From NCBI GenBank assembly GCA_900215285.1, contig OCMG01000002.1, forward strand, positions 248,001 through 312,000: a stretch of 64,000 nt of DNA, read 5' to 3'. The position numbers and the translations under genes were made by a program. Positions 27,326-38,897 of the stretch are shown in pieces. Under the pieces are notes generated by a model that worked only from the letters and a program-made list of their open reading frames with translations, was not told the origin of the DNA and did no database searches. The DNA is from Ensifer adhaerens (GTDB taxonomy: Bacteria > Pseudomonadota > Alphaproteobacteria > Rhizobiales > Rhizobiaceae). Positions within the stretch are counted from its first letter, which is position 1, and each line of letters begins with the position of its first letter.

Positions 27326-30300
27326 TCAGCCCTGTGCGGGCTTCGGCTCGCGAATGCGGAAGGCGGCGACATAGAGCGCCGGCAGGAAGAGCAGCGTCAG
27401 CGCCGTGCCGATGATGATGCCGCCGATCATCGCATAGGCCATCGGTCCCCAGAACACTTCCTCGGCGATCGGGATGAGGCCCAGGCTGGCGGCGAGCGCC
27501 GTGAGCATGATCGGCCGCAGGCGATGGATGGATGCGTTGAGCACTGCATCCCAGGCATTCATGCCGCCCTTGCGCAGGTCCTCGATCTGGACGATCAGGA
27601 TGACCGAGTTGCGGATCAGGATGCCGATCAGCGCCAACACGCCAAGGATCGCCACGAAGCCCAGCGGCGCGCCGCTCGGAAGAAGCGCAGCCACGACACC
27701 GATGAGGCCGAGCGGTGCGACCGCGATGACCAGGAACAGCCGGCTGAAGCTCTGCAACTGCAGCATCAGCACCGTGAACATGACCAGCAGCATCACCGGC
27801 AGAACGGCAATGATCGGCTCCTGCGATTCCTGGCTGTTCTCCACCACGCCACCCGTGGTTACCTCGTAGCCGGCCGGCAGAGCGCTGGCGAACTTCTTCA
27901 CTGAAGGCTCGAGATCCTGGACCACGTTCAGCGCCTCGCGATCGCCCTGGATCGCAGCCGAAACGGTGATGGTCGGCAGCCTGTCGCGCCGCCAGATGAC
28001 CGGCTGTTCTTCAGTATATTCAAACCGGGCGATCGATGACAGCGGGATGGAGTTGCCCGTTGCGTTTGGCAACTGCAGGTTCTCCAGAGCATCGATGGAC
28101 GAACGCTCGGACTTGTCAGCACGCACCATGACATTGATCAGGTAGATCGAATCGCGCAGTTGCGTGACCGTCATGCCGCCGACAATCCCGTTGAGCGAGG
28201 TGGCAATGTCCTTCGAGCTGACGCCGAGCTGGCGCGCGCGGTCCTGGAGGACGTCGACCTTGACGACGCGGGTCGGCTCCATCCAGTCAAAGACGATCTT
28301 GGCAAGATAAGGATCCTTGCTCAGTTCCGTCTTCAGCTGCATCGCATAGTCGCGCACCTTGTCGACATTCGGACCGCTGACGCGATACTGCACCGGCCGA
28401 CCGACCGGCGGCCCGAGTTCGAGAAGCTTCACCAGGCTGTCCGTACCGGGGAAGGTCTTGTCGAGATAGTCCTGGAATTGCGTCTTCAGCTTGTCACGGG
28501 TCACGATGTCCTTCGTGATGACGACGATCTGCCCGAAATAGGAAGACGGCTGCTTCACGTCGAAGGCCAGCACGAAGCGCGGTGCGCCGGAGCCTATATA
28601 GGTCGACCAGTGCTCGACGCCGTCGTTGCCCTTCAGCATGTCGTTTTCGAACTTCGTCATCTGCGCCGTTGTCTCGGCCATGGATGAGTTGTTCGGGAGA
28701 GAGAAGTCGATCACCAGTTCCGTGCGGTCCGACGAGGGGAAGAACTGCTGCTGCACGAAAGTCAATCCGTACACCGAGACGCCGAAGACCGCGAATGTGG
28801 CGATGATCGTCACCCAGCGATTGCGCATGCAGCCTTGGAGCGCGCGCCGGAAAAGCCGCATGGAACGGCTCTCATGACCCTCTTCATGGTGCTTCTTCCA
28901 TTTTTCAGGCAGGATCGTCACCCCGATCAGCGGCGTGAACAGAACAGCCACGATCCATGACACGAGAAGCGACACGGCAATGACGACGAACATCGTGAAC
29001 GTGTATTCACCGGCCGCACTGCTGTTGAGCCCGATCGGGATGAAGCCGGAGACCGTGACCAGCGTGCCCGTGAGCATGGGGAATGCGGTGGACGTGTAGA
29101 CGGCCGTCGCTGCCTTCTTCAACGGATCGCCGGCCTCAAGCCGCGCGATCATCATCTCGACCGCGATCATGGCGTCATCGACCAGGAGGCCGAGGGCGAT
29201 GATCAAAGCGCCGAGCGAGATGCGCTGCAGGGTAATGCCGGAATATTCCATCACCATGAAGGTGATGGCCAGCACGAGCGGAATGGCGATCGCCACGACG
29301 ACGCCGGCCCGCATGCCAAGGCTGACGAAGCTGACGGCGAGAACGATGACGATGGCTTCGAACAGCGCCTTGGTGAAGCCACCAACGGCCGCCTTCACGA
29401 TTTTCGGCTGATCGGCGACCAGGTGGATGTCGACCCCGACAGGAAGCGTCTTCTGGATCTGCGCCAGACGATCGTCCAGCGCCTTGCCGAAGTTCAGGAG
29501 GTTCGCACCCGGCTTCATGCCCACGGCCAATGCAATGGCGTTCTTGCCGTTGAAGCGGAACACGGAGGTCGGCGGATCGACGTAGGTCCGCGTCACGGTC
29601 GCCACGTCGCTCAGACGGAAGAAGCGGTCGTTGATATGGAAGTTGATGTTGCGCAGGCTGTCTTCCGAGGTGAATTGCCCGGTGACGCGCAAGGCGATGC
29701 GCTCAGGCCCGCTGTTGATCACGCCCGACGGCGCGATCGCATTCTGCTCCTGCAGCGCACTCAGCATGGCCTGCTGGTCGATGCCGAAAGCGGCGAGCTT
29801 GCGCGGCGAGAATTCGAGATAGACCACCTCATCCTGCGCACCGATGACGTCGACCTTGCCGATATCGCGAACCGAAAGGATGCTCGAACGTGCGTTCTCC
29901 ACATAGTCCCTGAGCTGCCGGTAGCTCAGCCCGTCGCCGGTGAACGCGTAGATATTGCCGAATACGTCACCGAACGTGTCCTGGTAGAACGGCCCCACGA
30001 CGCCCTGCGGAAAGCTCGTCGAGATATCGTTGATCATGTTGCGGACGCGGAACCAGACGCTCTGGACGTCGCGCGCCTTCGTGGTCGCCAGAAGCTCCAC
30101 GAAGACCGTCGCCTTGCCGGGCTCGGTCATCGACTTCGTGTAGTGCAGTTCGGGAAGCTCCTGCAGCTTCTTCTCGATCCGGTCCGTGACCTGATCGGCA
30201 GTCTCGGCAGCCGTTGCTCCCGGCCATTGCGCCTGAATGACCATCGTCTTGATGGTGAAGGAGGGGTCCTCTTCGCGACCGAGATTGATGAACGAGAAGA

Positions 30301-30385
30301 CGCCTGCGACCAGCGAGACGATCATGAAGTACCAGACGAGCGAGCGATGCTCGAGGGCCCAGTCAGACAGATTGAATTTTTTCAT
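27326..30385 (-). CDS. RND efflux transporter permease
   Basis: This 1019-residue inner-membrane pump belongs to the hydrophobe/amphiphile efflux RND superfamily. The family layout is present: N-terminal transmembrane helix, large periplasmic loop, a middle helix bundle with ISLGALIIALGLLVDDAMIA carrying the proton-relay aspartates, a second periplasmic loop and a C-terminal bundle. It is third in an operon after two adaptor genes, with ATGA overlaps. Two adaptors in front of one pump is the arrangement of Pseudomonas TriABC, where both adaptors are needed. Substrates cannot be read from sequence. Confidence 0.93.
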   Translation of the reverse strand: MKKFNLSDWALEHRSLVWYFMIVSLVAGVFSFINLGREEDPSFTIKTMVIQAQWPGATAAETADQVTDRIEKKLQELPELHYTKSMTEPGKATVFVELLATTKARDVQSVWFRVRNMINDISTSFPQGVVGPFYQDTFGDVFGNIYAFTGDGLSYRQLRDYVENARSSILSVRDIGKVDVIGAQDEVVYLEFSPRKLAAFGIDQQAMLSALQEQNAIAPSGVINSGPERIALRVTGQFTSEDSLRNINFHINDRFFRLSDVATVTRTYVDPPTSVFRFNGKNAIALAVGMKPGANLLNFGKALDDRLAQIQKTLPVGVDIHLVADQPKIVKAAVGGFTKALFEAIVIVLAVSFVSLGMRAGVVVAIAIPLVLAITFMVMEYSGITLQRISLGALIIALGLLVDDAMIAVEMMIARLEAGDPLKKAATAVYTSTAFPMLTGTLVTVSGFIPIGLNSSAAGEYTFTMFVVIAVSLLVSWIVAVLFTPLIGVTILPEKWKKHHEEGHESRSMRLFRRALQGCMRNRWVTIIATFAVFGVSVYGLTFVQQQFFPSSDRTELVIDFSLPNNSSMAETTAQMTKFENDMLKGNDGVEHWSTYIGSGAPRFVLAFDVKQPSSYFGQIVVITKDIVTRDKLKTQFQDYLDKTFPGTDSLVKLLELGPPVGRPVQYRVSGPNVDKVRDYAMQLKTELSKDPYLAKIVFDWMEPTRVVKVDVLQDRARQLGVSSKDIATSLNGIVGGMTVTQLRDSIYLINVMVRADKSERSSIDALENLQLPNATGNSIPLSSIARFEYTEEQPVIWRRDRLPTITVSAAIQGDREALNVVQDLEPSVKKFASALPAGYEVTTGGVVENSQESQEPIIAVLPVMLLVMFTVLMLQLQSFSRLFLVIAVAPLGLIGVVAALLPSGAPLGFVAILGVLALIGILIRNSVILIVQIEDLRKGGMNAWDAVLNASIHRLRPIMLTALAASLGLIPIAEEVFWGPMAYAMIGGIIIGTALTLLFLPALYVAAFRIREPKPAQG

Positions 30386-31470
30386 CGGGCGGCTTCCTCG
30401 ACGAGCTTGACCTGCTGGCCATCCTTGAGAGCATGAATTCCGGCAACCGCGACCAGGTCGCCGCCTTTGAGGCCGGACTTGACGACATAGCTCGTCCCGG
30501 GCCCCTCGGCCGCCGTGATGTCGGTTCTGACGACCTTCGATCCGGCTCGATCGAACTTCCAGACCGAAAGCTTGCCGTCATCCGACATGACGGCATCAGA
30601 CGGGACGAGGACGATCTCGCCACCGGTCTTGCGCGCACTGGCCTCGATCGTCGTGCCTATCCGGAAGGTTTCCGGCGCATTGCCGATCGAAATCTTGACG
30701 CGCACGGTATGGGTGAGCTTGTCGGCGCTCGGCGCGATCTCGCGGACCTTGCCCTCGATTTTCCTGTCCGGCTGGAAGAGCGTCGACACGTCGAAGATAT
30801 CGCCGGTGGAGATGCGCCCGACGACATCATCGGGGACGTCGATGACCGCGTCGCGCAGGTCGGGCCTTGCAATCGTGATGGCCGGCGCCCCTGCGGCAAC
30901 GGTCTCGCCCACTTCGATCGACGAGGCGGTGACGATGCCGTCGTAATCGGCGATCAGCTGCGCATAGCCCAGCTGCTCGCGGGCCTTTTCCAACTGCGCC
31001 TGGGCGCTTTCCAGATTGGCATTGGAGGCGGCAAGGTTCTGGCTGGCGCTTTCGAGCTGCGCCGGCGAGGCGAAACCCTCCTTCGCAAGGGCATTGGCGC
31101 GGTCGTTAACCGATTGCGCATTGCTCAACTGCGACTGCGCGCCGGTGACGCTGGCTTCCGCCGAGCGCACCCCTTCCTTCAACTGAGCCGTATCGAGCAC
31201 GGCCAGCACGTCTCCCTTGTGGACCGTATCGCCAACATTGACATTGCGGGCCACCACCTGGCCGGCGACGCGGAAGGCCTTTTGCGTCGAGATCTGCGGC
31301 TCGATCGTTCCGGGGAAGTCCAGGACGAATTCGGGCCGTGACTGCACGACCGCGGTCAGGATGGGCCGCTCCTCGGCAGGAGCCTGCGCCTTCTTCTCAT
31401 CGCAGGCCGACACGATCATGGCGACAGCCACAAGCGCAAGTCCGGTGAGGGAGAGTTTCAGGGCCTTCAT
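30382..31470 (-). CDS. RND periplasmic adaptor subunit (second of two), lipoprotein
   Basis: This 362-residue membrane-fusion protein has a lipoprotein signal with lipobox-like MIVSACDEKK near residue 23. The lipoyl/barrel-sandwich halves flank an alpha-hairpin (about 95-175, rich in QSQLSNAQSVNDRANAL heptads) and the C-terminal beta-barrel and membrane-proximal domains follow. It overlaps both neighbours by ATGA. It would bridge the pump and an outer-membrane channel. Confidence 0.92.
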   Translation of the reverse strand: MKALKLSLTGLALVAVAMIVSACDEKKAQAPAEERPILTAVVQSRPEFVLDFPGTIEPQISTQKAFRVAGQVVARNVNVGDTVHKGDVLAVLDTAQLKEGVRSAEASVTGAQSQLSNAQSVNDRANALAKEGFASPAQLESASQNLAASNANLESAQAQLEKAREQLGYAQLIADYDGIVTASSIEVGETVAAGAPAITIARPDLRDAVIDVPDDVVGRISTGDIFDVSTLFQPDRKIEGKVREIAPSADKLTHTVRVKISIGNAPETFRIGTTIEASARKTGGEIVLVPSDAVMSDDGKLSVWKFDRAGSKVVRTDITAAEGPGTSYVVKSGLKGGDLVAVAGIHALKDGQQVKLVEEAAR

Positions 31471-32564
31471 TGCGCGGCCTCCGTATACTTGACCACCAGA
31501 CCGGGGCTCAGGAAGATGCCCCCCTTGATCACGACAAGGTCCCCCTCCTTCAGATCACCCGATACGACCATGGTCTGGCCTATATATTGGAGAAGATTGA
31601 CCTTTCGCGCGACAGCCTTGTTCGTCGCAGGATCGACGACCCAGACGATCGGCGCGCCATCGGCGCGCGAAAGCGCGCTATAGGGCAGCGCGAAGCCGGA
31701 AATGGGCTGACTGCTCCCTGTCCCGGCCACCGCAGCACCCAACGTCATGCGCGCCGGGGGATCGATGATGTCGGCCTTGATGCGGACCGTGCCGGTCTTC
31801 ACATTCACCGTGGGCGAAATTTCGGCGAGTTGCGCCCGCGCCTTCACGGAAGGGTCGGCGACCAGGAAGATCTCGGCCTTCTTGATTTCCGAACTTGCAA
31901 TCAGTGCATCGGAGACGTCGAACACAGCTTGCTTGGCGTTCCCGTTGGCGATCGTCACCACCGCCTGTCCGGCCTGGACAACCTGGCCGATCTCGACATT
32001 CACAGCCGTCACCACGCCATCCGACCCGGCCTTCAGGTCAGCGTAGGACAGATTGTCCTGGGCGATCTGCAGCTGGCTCTGGGCGATATTAAGCTGCGCC
32101 TGCGCGACATCCACCGACTTGTCGGCTTGCTCATAGGCGGAGCGCGTGGTGAAGCCCTTGTCGAGAAGCGATTTCTGCCGGGCAAGATCGGAGGTTGCCA
32201 GATCGAGCGTCGCCCTGGCGGAGGCGACACCGGCCGTTGCCGCCGTGATATTGGCCTGGAGTTCCGCCGTGCCGAGCCGTGCGAGCACTTGGCCTGCCTT
32301 GACGACATCGCCCGTCTGCACCAGCCGCTCGACCACCGTGCCACCGACGCGGAAGGCCAAGTCGCTGCTCTTGGCCGCCGCAATCGTGCCTGTCACGTTG
32401 AGAGGCTTGGACGCCTCGGACTTATGAGCCTTCTGAACGACCACCTGCAGCGTGTATTCCCCGGTCTCGGCTGCATGCGCAAGCCCGGCCCCGAATGACG
32501 GGAAGGCGATCAACGCCGCGCCCAAGACGCGACCTGGCCAGTTTCGGAATTTCCTATCCATCAA
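31467..32564 (-). CDS. RND periplasmic adaptor subunit (first of two)
   Basis: This 365-residue membrane-fusion protein has an uncleaved or Sec-type N-terminal signal (VLGAALIAFPSFGAGLAHA) instead of the lipobox of the second adaptor. The lipoyl segment VQTGDVVKAGQVLARLG and the hairpin helices (about 105-175) are clear. It is the first gene of the adaptor-adaptor-pump operon. The two adaptors differ in anchoring, which suggests distinct roles in a mixed hexamer, as proposed for TriA and TriB. Confidence 0.92.
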   Translation of the reverse strand: MMDRKFRNWPGRVLGAALIAFPSFGAGLAHAAETGEYTLQVVVQKAHKSEASKPLNVTGTIAAAKSSDLAFRVGGTVVERLVQTGDVVKAGQVLARLGTAELQANITAATAGVASARATLDLATSDLARQKSLLDKGFTTRSAYEQADKSVDVAQAQLNIAQSQLQIAQDNLSYADLKAGSDGVVTAVNVEIGQVVQAGQAVVTIANGNAKQAVFDVSDALIASSEIKKAEIFLVADPSVKARAQLAEISPTVNVKTGTVRIKADIIDPPARMTLGAAVAGTGSSQPISGFALPYSALSRADGAPIVWVVDPATNKAVARKVNLLQYIGQTMVVSGDLKEGDLVVIKGGIFLSPGLVVKYTEAAQ

Positions 32565-32783
32565 GACGTCTCCGGCGTGGGATCGAATCGCGTTGCGTAT
32601 ATGCAGGATCGCCTTTTATCTCGTAACGTTTAAGACGCGTACCCGCAACCGCAACAGGTGTAGCAATCCGGCGATCGGGCGGGAGAGATATAGTGAAAAC
32701 TAAAACAAGGCAAGGTCTGCCCCAAAGCGCTGGCGCCGCGGAACGACATGTCCTCCCCTCGATCCTGGGGAAGCGCCGAGAAG

Positions 32784-32800
32784 CCCGCGGTTCGCGCGGG
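32784..32800. other. Short GC-rich hairpin beside the 6S-like RNA
   Basis: CCCGCG-gttcg-CGCGGG forms a 6-bp stem directly next to the 3' side of the 6S-like structure read on the minus strand. There is no T-run, so it could be a processing or stabilising hairpin instead of a terminator. Confidence 0.35.
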
Positions 32801-32951
32801 CACGCTCCGCAGGCCGATCATTCAAGGCGTCGGGAAGAGCGATCAAGGCACGCCAAAACCCTCGGGTAAAAACCTCTCCCGAGTTCGCCTCCGGTCCTAT
32901 CGCTCTTGCCCTTTTCTCCGGGCATCGGCTTCCGGAGAGCCACGCTGACGC
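32797..32951 (-). ncRNA. ssrS: Probable 6S RNA
   Basis: About 155 bases between 32797 and 32951 fold into one long interrupted hairpin, the hallmark of 6S RNA. Nested complementary pairs are GCTCCG/CGGAGAGC (32804 and 32933), CCGAT/ATCGG (32814-32818, 32924-32928), AAGAGCGAT/ATCGCTCTT (32835-32843, 32899-32907) and an apical CTCGGG/CCCGAG (32861-32866, 32878-32883). Read on the minus strand, the 3' half contains CCTTGAA followed by GGCCTGCGG, resembling the 3' strand of the bubble and closing stem of gamma-proteobacterial 6S as I recall it. Length and shape fit. Strand and exact ends are inferred; no good -35 element is visible. 6S RNA binds the housekeeping RNA polymerase holoenzyme. Confidence 0.55.
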
Positions 32952-33357
32952 GCCGCCCTGATTGAGTATTAAAAAAACGGCGGAGCGCCAGCGCGACCCG
33001 TCGAGATCTGCAAGGCAGGACCGCATCCGATCCTGATCCTCAAGCGCGGGCCGCCTCGCTAAACCGTCTGCGGAGGCAGACGGGTTCTCTGGCACAGCCA
33101 GGCCGCCGAGCTATTCGCAGCCCATCGGGGGAGTCGTTTCGTTGGATGTTGTTTCATCCACCGCCGCCCGCGCCCCCTGACACAATGTCCCGCACGTTAC
33201 GAAACACCGCACCAGGCTCTCCTCCCGCCTGAACCAACCGTCGTTGGCCCATCCGGTGACGGGAGGATGTTAGGATAAGTGAGGTTGGTGAGAGCGGGGA
33301 AATAGGGGGATGTTTTTTTTGCTGTGACTGCCGCCGCTCAGGGCGAGCCTGATGCAA
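32952..33357. other. Non-coding region with structure, no recognised gene
   Basis: About 400 bp without a convincing ORF. It holds an 8-bp hairpin CCGTCTGC-ggag-GCAGACGG at 33064-33083 and, on the minus strand, a GC-rich segment ending in seven Ts near 32971-32977. A TAATAC just after that T-run could be the -10 of the 6S-like gene. A second small RNA between about 33130 and 32975 on the minus strand is possible but unproven. Confidence 0.4.
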
Positions 33358-33762
33358 CTAACCTTCTGGTGTCACAAGCGAAACATCCGGAAAATACGTG
33401 CGATAGCGCCGCGCATCGCGGGTCAGAAGAGGCAAACTTTCCGCCGCCGCATGCGCGCCAATGAAGAAATCGGAGAGGACGCCGGTCCGCGTGCCACCAC
33501 GCTGGCGATACATGCCGAAGGCTTTTGCGGCGAGAAACAGCGCCGATTTCGAGATCGGCAAAAGCTGGAGTCCTGCCCTGGCGACAAAATCATCAAGGTC
33601 TTCGATCCGCTCGTAGCGAACCGCCAACTCAGCATAAACAATATCGTTGATCAAAACGGCGCCTGCATCAGCGGCGGCAGAAAGCTTTGACAGCGACCAC
33701 ACCGCCCAACGCTCGTCGCGCGTCGCAATATCCAACAGAACATTCGTATCGACGAGGATCAC
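33358..33762 (-). CDS. PIN-domain toxin (VapC-like)
   Basis: This 134-residue PIN-domain ribonuclease has acidic metal-binding residues Asp5 (MILVDTNVLLDI), the glutamate in YAELAVRYE and late aspartates in GVLSDFFIGAHA and LLTRDARRYRTYFP. It is encoded directly after an AbrB-type antitoxin with an ATGA overlap, the standard toxin-antitoxin order. Family members cleave specific tRNAs or rRNA until neutralised. Confidence 0.9.
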   Translation of the reverse strand: MILVDTNVLLDIATRDERWAVWSLSKLSAAADAGAVLINDIVYAELAVRYERIEDLDDFVARAGLQLLPISKSALFLAAKAFGMYRQRGGTRTGVLSDFFIGAHAAAESLPLLTRDARRYRTYFPDVSLVTPEG

Positions 33763-33992
33763 ACTTCACCGCGTGTCATGTCCATGATCTCGTCGGTGCT
33801 GGGCCCCGGTCCCGCATGTCCCAATAAATCCCTGAAACGCCCGGCATTTTTCCGATCTTCCTCGCCCACAAATTCGATCGTGCCGTCAGCGTGGCGGCGA
33901 AAATCGACCTTGCTGCCGGGACCGATGCCAAGTTGGTCGAGAACATCCTTGGGGATGGTAACTTGCCCGTTCGCTGTGACGATGATGCTCAT
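33759..33992 (-). CDS. AbrB/MazE-type antitoxin
   Basis: This 77-residue antitoxin has a swapped-hairpin AbrB DNA-binding domain at the N-terminus (IVTANGQVTIPKDVLDQLGI, GSKVDFRRHADGTIEF). The short C-terminal tail ending DEIMDMTRGEV probably binds the PIN toxin. It overlaps the toxin start by ATGA, so the antitoxin is made first. It likely autorepresses the operon. Confidence 0.9.
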   Translation of the reverse strand: MSIIVTANGQVTIPKDVLDQLGIGPGSKVDFRRHADGTIEFVGEEDRKNAGRFRDLLGHAGPGPSTDEIMDMTRGEV

Positions 33993-34136
33993 GACAAGGC
34001 TCCGCTCCTGGTGTCAGGTCCATAAAATATGCCCTGCGCCCGCCCCGCGCAAGCATGCTCGCCGGAGCCTGAGAGGACGTCGCGACGGCAACCCGCTTGA
34101 CGCCTCCCGTCAAACGACCCTAACATGCGCGTATTC

Positions 34137-36163
<2,027 letters not shown>

Positions 36164-36356
36164 TGGACCTGCGTCTGACGCAAGTCCCCCTCTGGCTGCC
36201 GCCATCTCCCCCACAAGGGGGGAGACGGTCAAAGGCACGGCCCCACCCTGCGTTGCCCGTTGCAACAAGGATCATGGCACAGCGCCCGCTCTCCCTCCCC
36301 CTTGTGGGGAGGGTTGGGGAGGGGCGATCCTTGCTCAGGTTCGGAAGGAGCGCCTG
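36164..36356. repeat. Rhizobial palindromic intergenic repeat between thiC and thiO
   Basis: This 193-bp gap carries two GC-rich palindromic units: CTCCCCC-acaag-GGGGGGAG near 36206-36224 and CCCTCCCC-cttgt-GGGGAGGG near 36293-36314, the latter followed by TTGGGGAGGGG. Such mosaic elements are common between rhizobial genes. It sits inside the thi operon and could affect mRNA stability between thiC and thiO. Confidence 0.65.
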
Positions 36357-37325
36357 ATGACCATCCTCATCAAAGGCGCAGGCGTCGCCGGCCTCACCGC
36401 CGCCTTCGCCCTCGCCCGGCGCGGCCACCCCGTCACCCTAGTCGATCCCAATGCCCCCGGCATGGGCGCATCCCATTACGCCGGCGGGATGCTCGCACCG
36501 TGGTGCGAGGGCGAAACGGCGCCGGAGGTGGTCGTCGAGGCAGGCATTGAGGCCATAGGCTGGTGGGAGGACGCGCTGCCCGGTCTGGTCGAACAAAAGG
36601 GAACGCTCGTCGTTGCCCCGCCGCGCGATCTGAGCGAGCTGGAGCGCTTCGCCCGCCGGACCAACCGCCAGGAGTGGGTGGATGAGGCCGGCATTGCCGA
36701 GCTCGAACCGGCGCTGGCGGGGCGCTTCCGGCGCGGACTGTTCTTCCGGGACGAAGCGCATTTGAACCCGCGCAAAGCACTGGCGGGCCTGGTAGATGCA
36801 CTGACAGGCCTGGGCGTGAAACTCCTGCGCGAAGCCGACGAGCGAGCCTTCAGCCATATCATCGACTGCACCGGCCGCGCAGCGATTACTCCCGGATCAC
36901 AACTACGCGGCGTGCGCGGCGAAATGCTCTATCTCAATACCAGTGAAGTCGCCCTCTCCCGTCCGGTTCGCCTGCTGCATCCGCGCATCCCGCTCTATGT
37001 CGTGCCGCGCGGCGAGGGACGCTTCATGGTCGGAGCAACCATGATCGAGAGCGAGCATGACGGGGCCATTTCGGCGCGCTCGCTGATGGAACTGCTCAAC
37101 GCCGCCTATACGCTGCACCCCGCCTTCGGCGAGGCGGAGGTCATCGAAACCGGCACCGGCATCCGCCCCGCCTATCCCGACAATATCCCGCGCATCACCG
37201 GTTCGGGCCGGCATCTCGCGATCAACGGCATGTATCGCCATGGCTACCTGATGGCGCCGGCTCTGGCCGAAGAGTTGGCAGCCCGGCTTGAAGCGGAGCC
37301 GCAACGAAGGAGTGCAACCGCATGA
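36357..37325 (+). CDS. thiO: Glycine oxidase
   Basis: This 322-residue FAD enzyme oxidises glycine to dehydroglycine for thiazole synthesis. The FAD motif is IKGAGVAGLTAAFALARRGH at the N-terminus, then DPNAPGMGASHYAGGMLAPW. The start at 36357 has AAGGAG six bases upstream; the frame stays open far upstream through the repeat and thiC, but this is not coding. The stop overlaps thiS by ATGA. It supplies the imine intermediate to ThiG. Confidence 0.92.
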   Translation: MTILIKGAGVAGLTAAFALARRGHPVTLVDPNAPGMGASHYAGGMLAPWCEGETAPEVVVEAGIEAIGWWEDALPGLVEQKGTLVVAPPRDLSELERFARRTNRQEWVDEAGIAELEPALAGRFRRGLFFRDEAHLNPRKALAGLVDALTGLGVKLLREADERAFSHIIDCTGRAAITPGSQLRGVRGEMLYLNTSEVALSRPVRLLHPRIPLYVVPRGEGRFMVGATMIESEHDGAISARSLMELLNAAYTLHPAFGEAEVIETGTGIRPAYPDNIPRITGSGRHLAINGMYRHGYLMAPALAEELAARLEAEPQRRSATA

Positions 37326-37519
37326 AACTGATCATCAATGGCGAGCAGCAGGAGGTCGAGGCCGGTACGCTCGCCGCCCTCCTCACAGCCCTCGACTACG
37401 AAGGCGACTGGCTGGCGACCGCCCTCAATGGCGATCTCGTGCCACGCGCCGAGCGCGCTCAGACTGCGCTCAACGATGGTGATCGCATCGAAATTCTCGC
37501 GCCGAAACAGGGAGGCTGA
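37322..37519 (+). CDS. thiS: Sulfur carrier protein
   Basis: This 65-residue ubiquitin-fold protein ends in the obligatory Gly-Gly (APKQGG), which becomes a thiocarboxylate to donate sulfur to thiazole synthase. It overlaps thiO by ATGA and precedes thiG by two bases. Confidence 0.94.
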   Translation: MKLIINGEQQEVEAGTLAALLTALDYEGDWLATALNGDLVPRAERAQTALNDGDRIEILAPKQGG

Positions 37520-37521
37520 CC

Positions 37522-38295
37522 ATGCTCACGCTTTACGGCACCCAACTCACCTCACGCCTGCTGCTCGGCACGGCGCGCTACCCGTCGCCCGCCATCATGG
37601 AGGAGGCGATCCGGGCGTCGGGGACGCAAATCGTCACCGTGTCTCTGCGCCGCGAGACGGCCGGCGGCGGGCGCGGCGGACAGTTCTTCGAGACGATCCG
37701 CAGCCTTGGCGTCCACATCCTGCCCAATACGGCCGGTTGCCACACGGCACGAGAGGCCGTGCTGACGGCCCGCATGGCGCGCGATCTCTTCGCCACCGAC
37801 TGGGTGAAGCTTGAGGTCATCGGTCATCACGACACGCTGCAGCCCGATGTCTTCGCGCTGGTCGAAGCGGCGCGGGAACTCTGCGCTGACGGGTTCGAGG
37901 TATTTCCCTACACGACCGCCGATCTGGTGGTCGCCGAGAAGCTACTGGAAGTGGGCTGCGAAGTTCTGATGCCCTGGGCCTCGCCCATCGGCTCGGCGCG
38001 CGGGCTGGTCGATCCGGCAGCGCTTGTCTCGATGCGGGCGCATTTTCAGGATGTGCCGCTGATCATCGATGCCGGGCTCGGCCGGCCGTCGCATGCCGCA
38101 CAGGCGATGGAACTTGGCTATGACGCCGTGCTGCTCAACACCGCCGTCGCCGGTGCAGCCGACCCCATCGCCATGGCACGCGCCTTCTCCGCAGCCATCG
38201 AAGCCGGCCATGCTGGCTACCACGCCGGGCTGCTCGAGCCCCGCGACATGGCCGTCCCCTCCACCCCCGTCATCGGAAAGGCAGTCTTCGCATGA
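37522..38295 (+). CDS. thiG: Thiazole synthase
   Basis: This 257-residue TIM-barrel enzyme joins DXP, dehydroglycine and ThiS thiocarboxylate into the thiazole phosphate. The active-site lysine is in WVKLEVIGH (about residue 95), and [14 protein letters not shown] and [19 protein letters not shown] are family blocks. It overlaps thiE by ATGA. Confidence 0.95.
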   Translation: MLTLYGTQLTSRLLLGTARYPSPAIMEEAIRASGTQIVTVSLRRETAGGGRGGQFFETIRSLGVHILPNTAGCHTAREAVLTARMARDLFATDWVKLEVIGHHDTLQPDVFALVEAARELCADGFEVFPYTTADLVVAEKLLEVGCEVLMPWASPIGSARGLVDPAALVSMRAHFQDVPLIIDAGLGRPSHAAQAMELGYDAVLLNTAVAGAADPIAMARAFSAAIEAGHAGYHAGLLEPRDMAVPSTPVIGKAVFA

Positions 38296-38897
38296 AGCTC
38301 GACCCCTTCTACCTCATCGTCGACAGCGCTGACTGGATCGAGCGGCTTGTGCCGATCGGCGTGAAGCTCGTGCAATTGCGCATGAAGGACCAGCCGGAAG
38401 ACGCGCTGCGCGCCCATATCCGCCGGGCAAAGACTGTCTGCGCTTCGTATGGCTGCCAGTTGATAATCAACGATTACTGGCAGATCGCCATCGAGGAGGG
38501 CTGCAATTTCGTCCATCTCGGGCAGGAGGATCTCGCCGACGCCGACCTTGCCGCCATCCGCGCAGCCGGGCTGAAACTCGGTCTTTCTACCCACGACGAA
38601 GCGGAGCTGGAAACGGCGCTGGCCGCAAAGCCGGATTATGTGGCGCTGGGGCCTATCTACCCGACTATTCTCAAGCAGATGAAATGGGGTCCCCAGGGGC
38701 TGGAGCGTATCCGCGTCTGGAAGGACAAGGTCGCGCCTTTGCCGCTCGTCGCCATTGGCGGGCTGAGACCGGAGCGGCTGGACGGCGTCTTTGGGCAGGG
38801 CGCCGACAGCGCCGCCGTGGTAACCGACATCACCTTGAATGCCGATCCGGAAGCCCGCACGCGGGAATGGATTGCAAAGACGGATCGCTGGCGGTGA
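38292..38897 (+). CDS. thiE: Thiamine phosphate synthase
   Basis: This 201-residue TIM-barrel enzyme couples HMP-PP and thiazole phosphate. Landmarks include [32 protein letters not shown] and [19 protein letters not shown]. Its TGA overlaps the GTG start of thiD. Confidence 0.93.
   Translation: MKLDPFYLIVDSADWIERLVPIGVKLVQLRMKDQPEDALRAHIRRAKTVCASYGCQLIINDYWQIAIEEGCNFVHLGQEDLADADLAAIRAAGLKLGLSTHDEAELETALAAKPDYVALGPIYPTILKQMKWGPQGLERIRVWKDKVAPLPLVAIGGLRPERLDGVFGQGADSAAVVTDITLNADPEARTREWIAKTDRWR

Noticed and set aside
32700..33095. 131-codon minus-strand open frame across the 6S-like region
   Set aside because: Low-complexity translation, no ribosome site or family resemblance, and it crosses a structured RNA candidate.
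36164..36356. Insertion sequence or CRISPR in the thiC-thiO gap
   Set aside because: There is no transposase and no regularly spaced repeats; the palindromes fit a rhizobial mosaic repeat.
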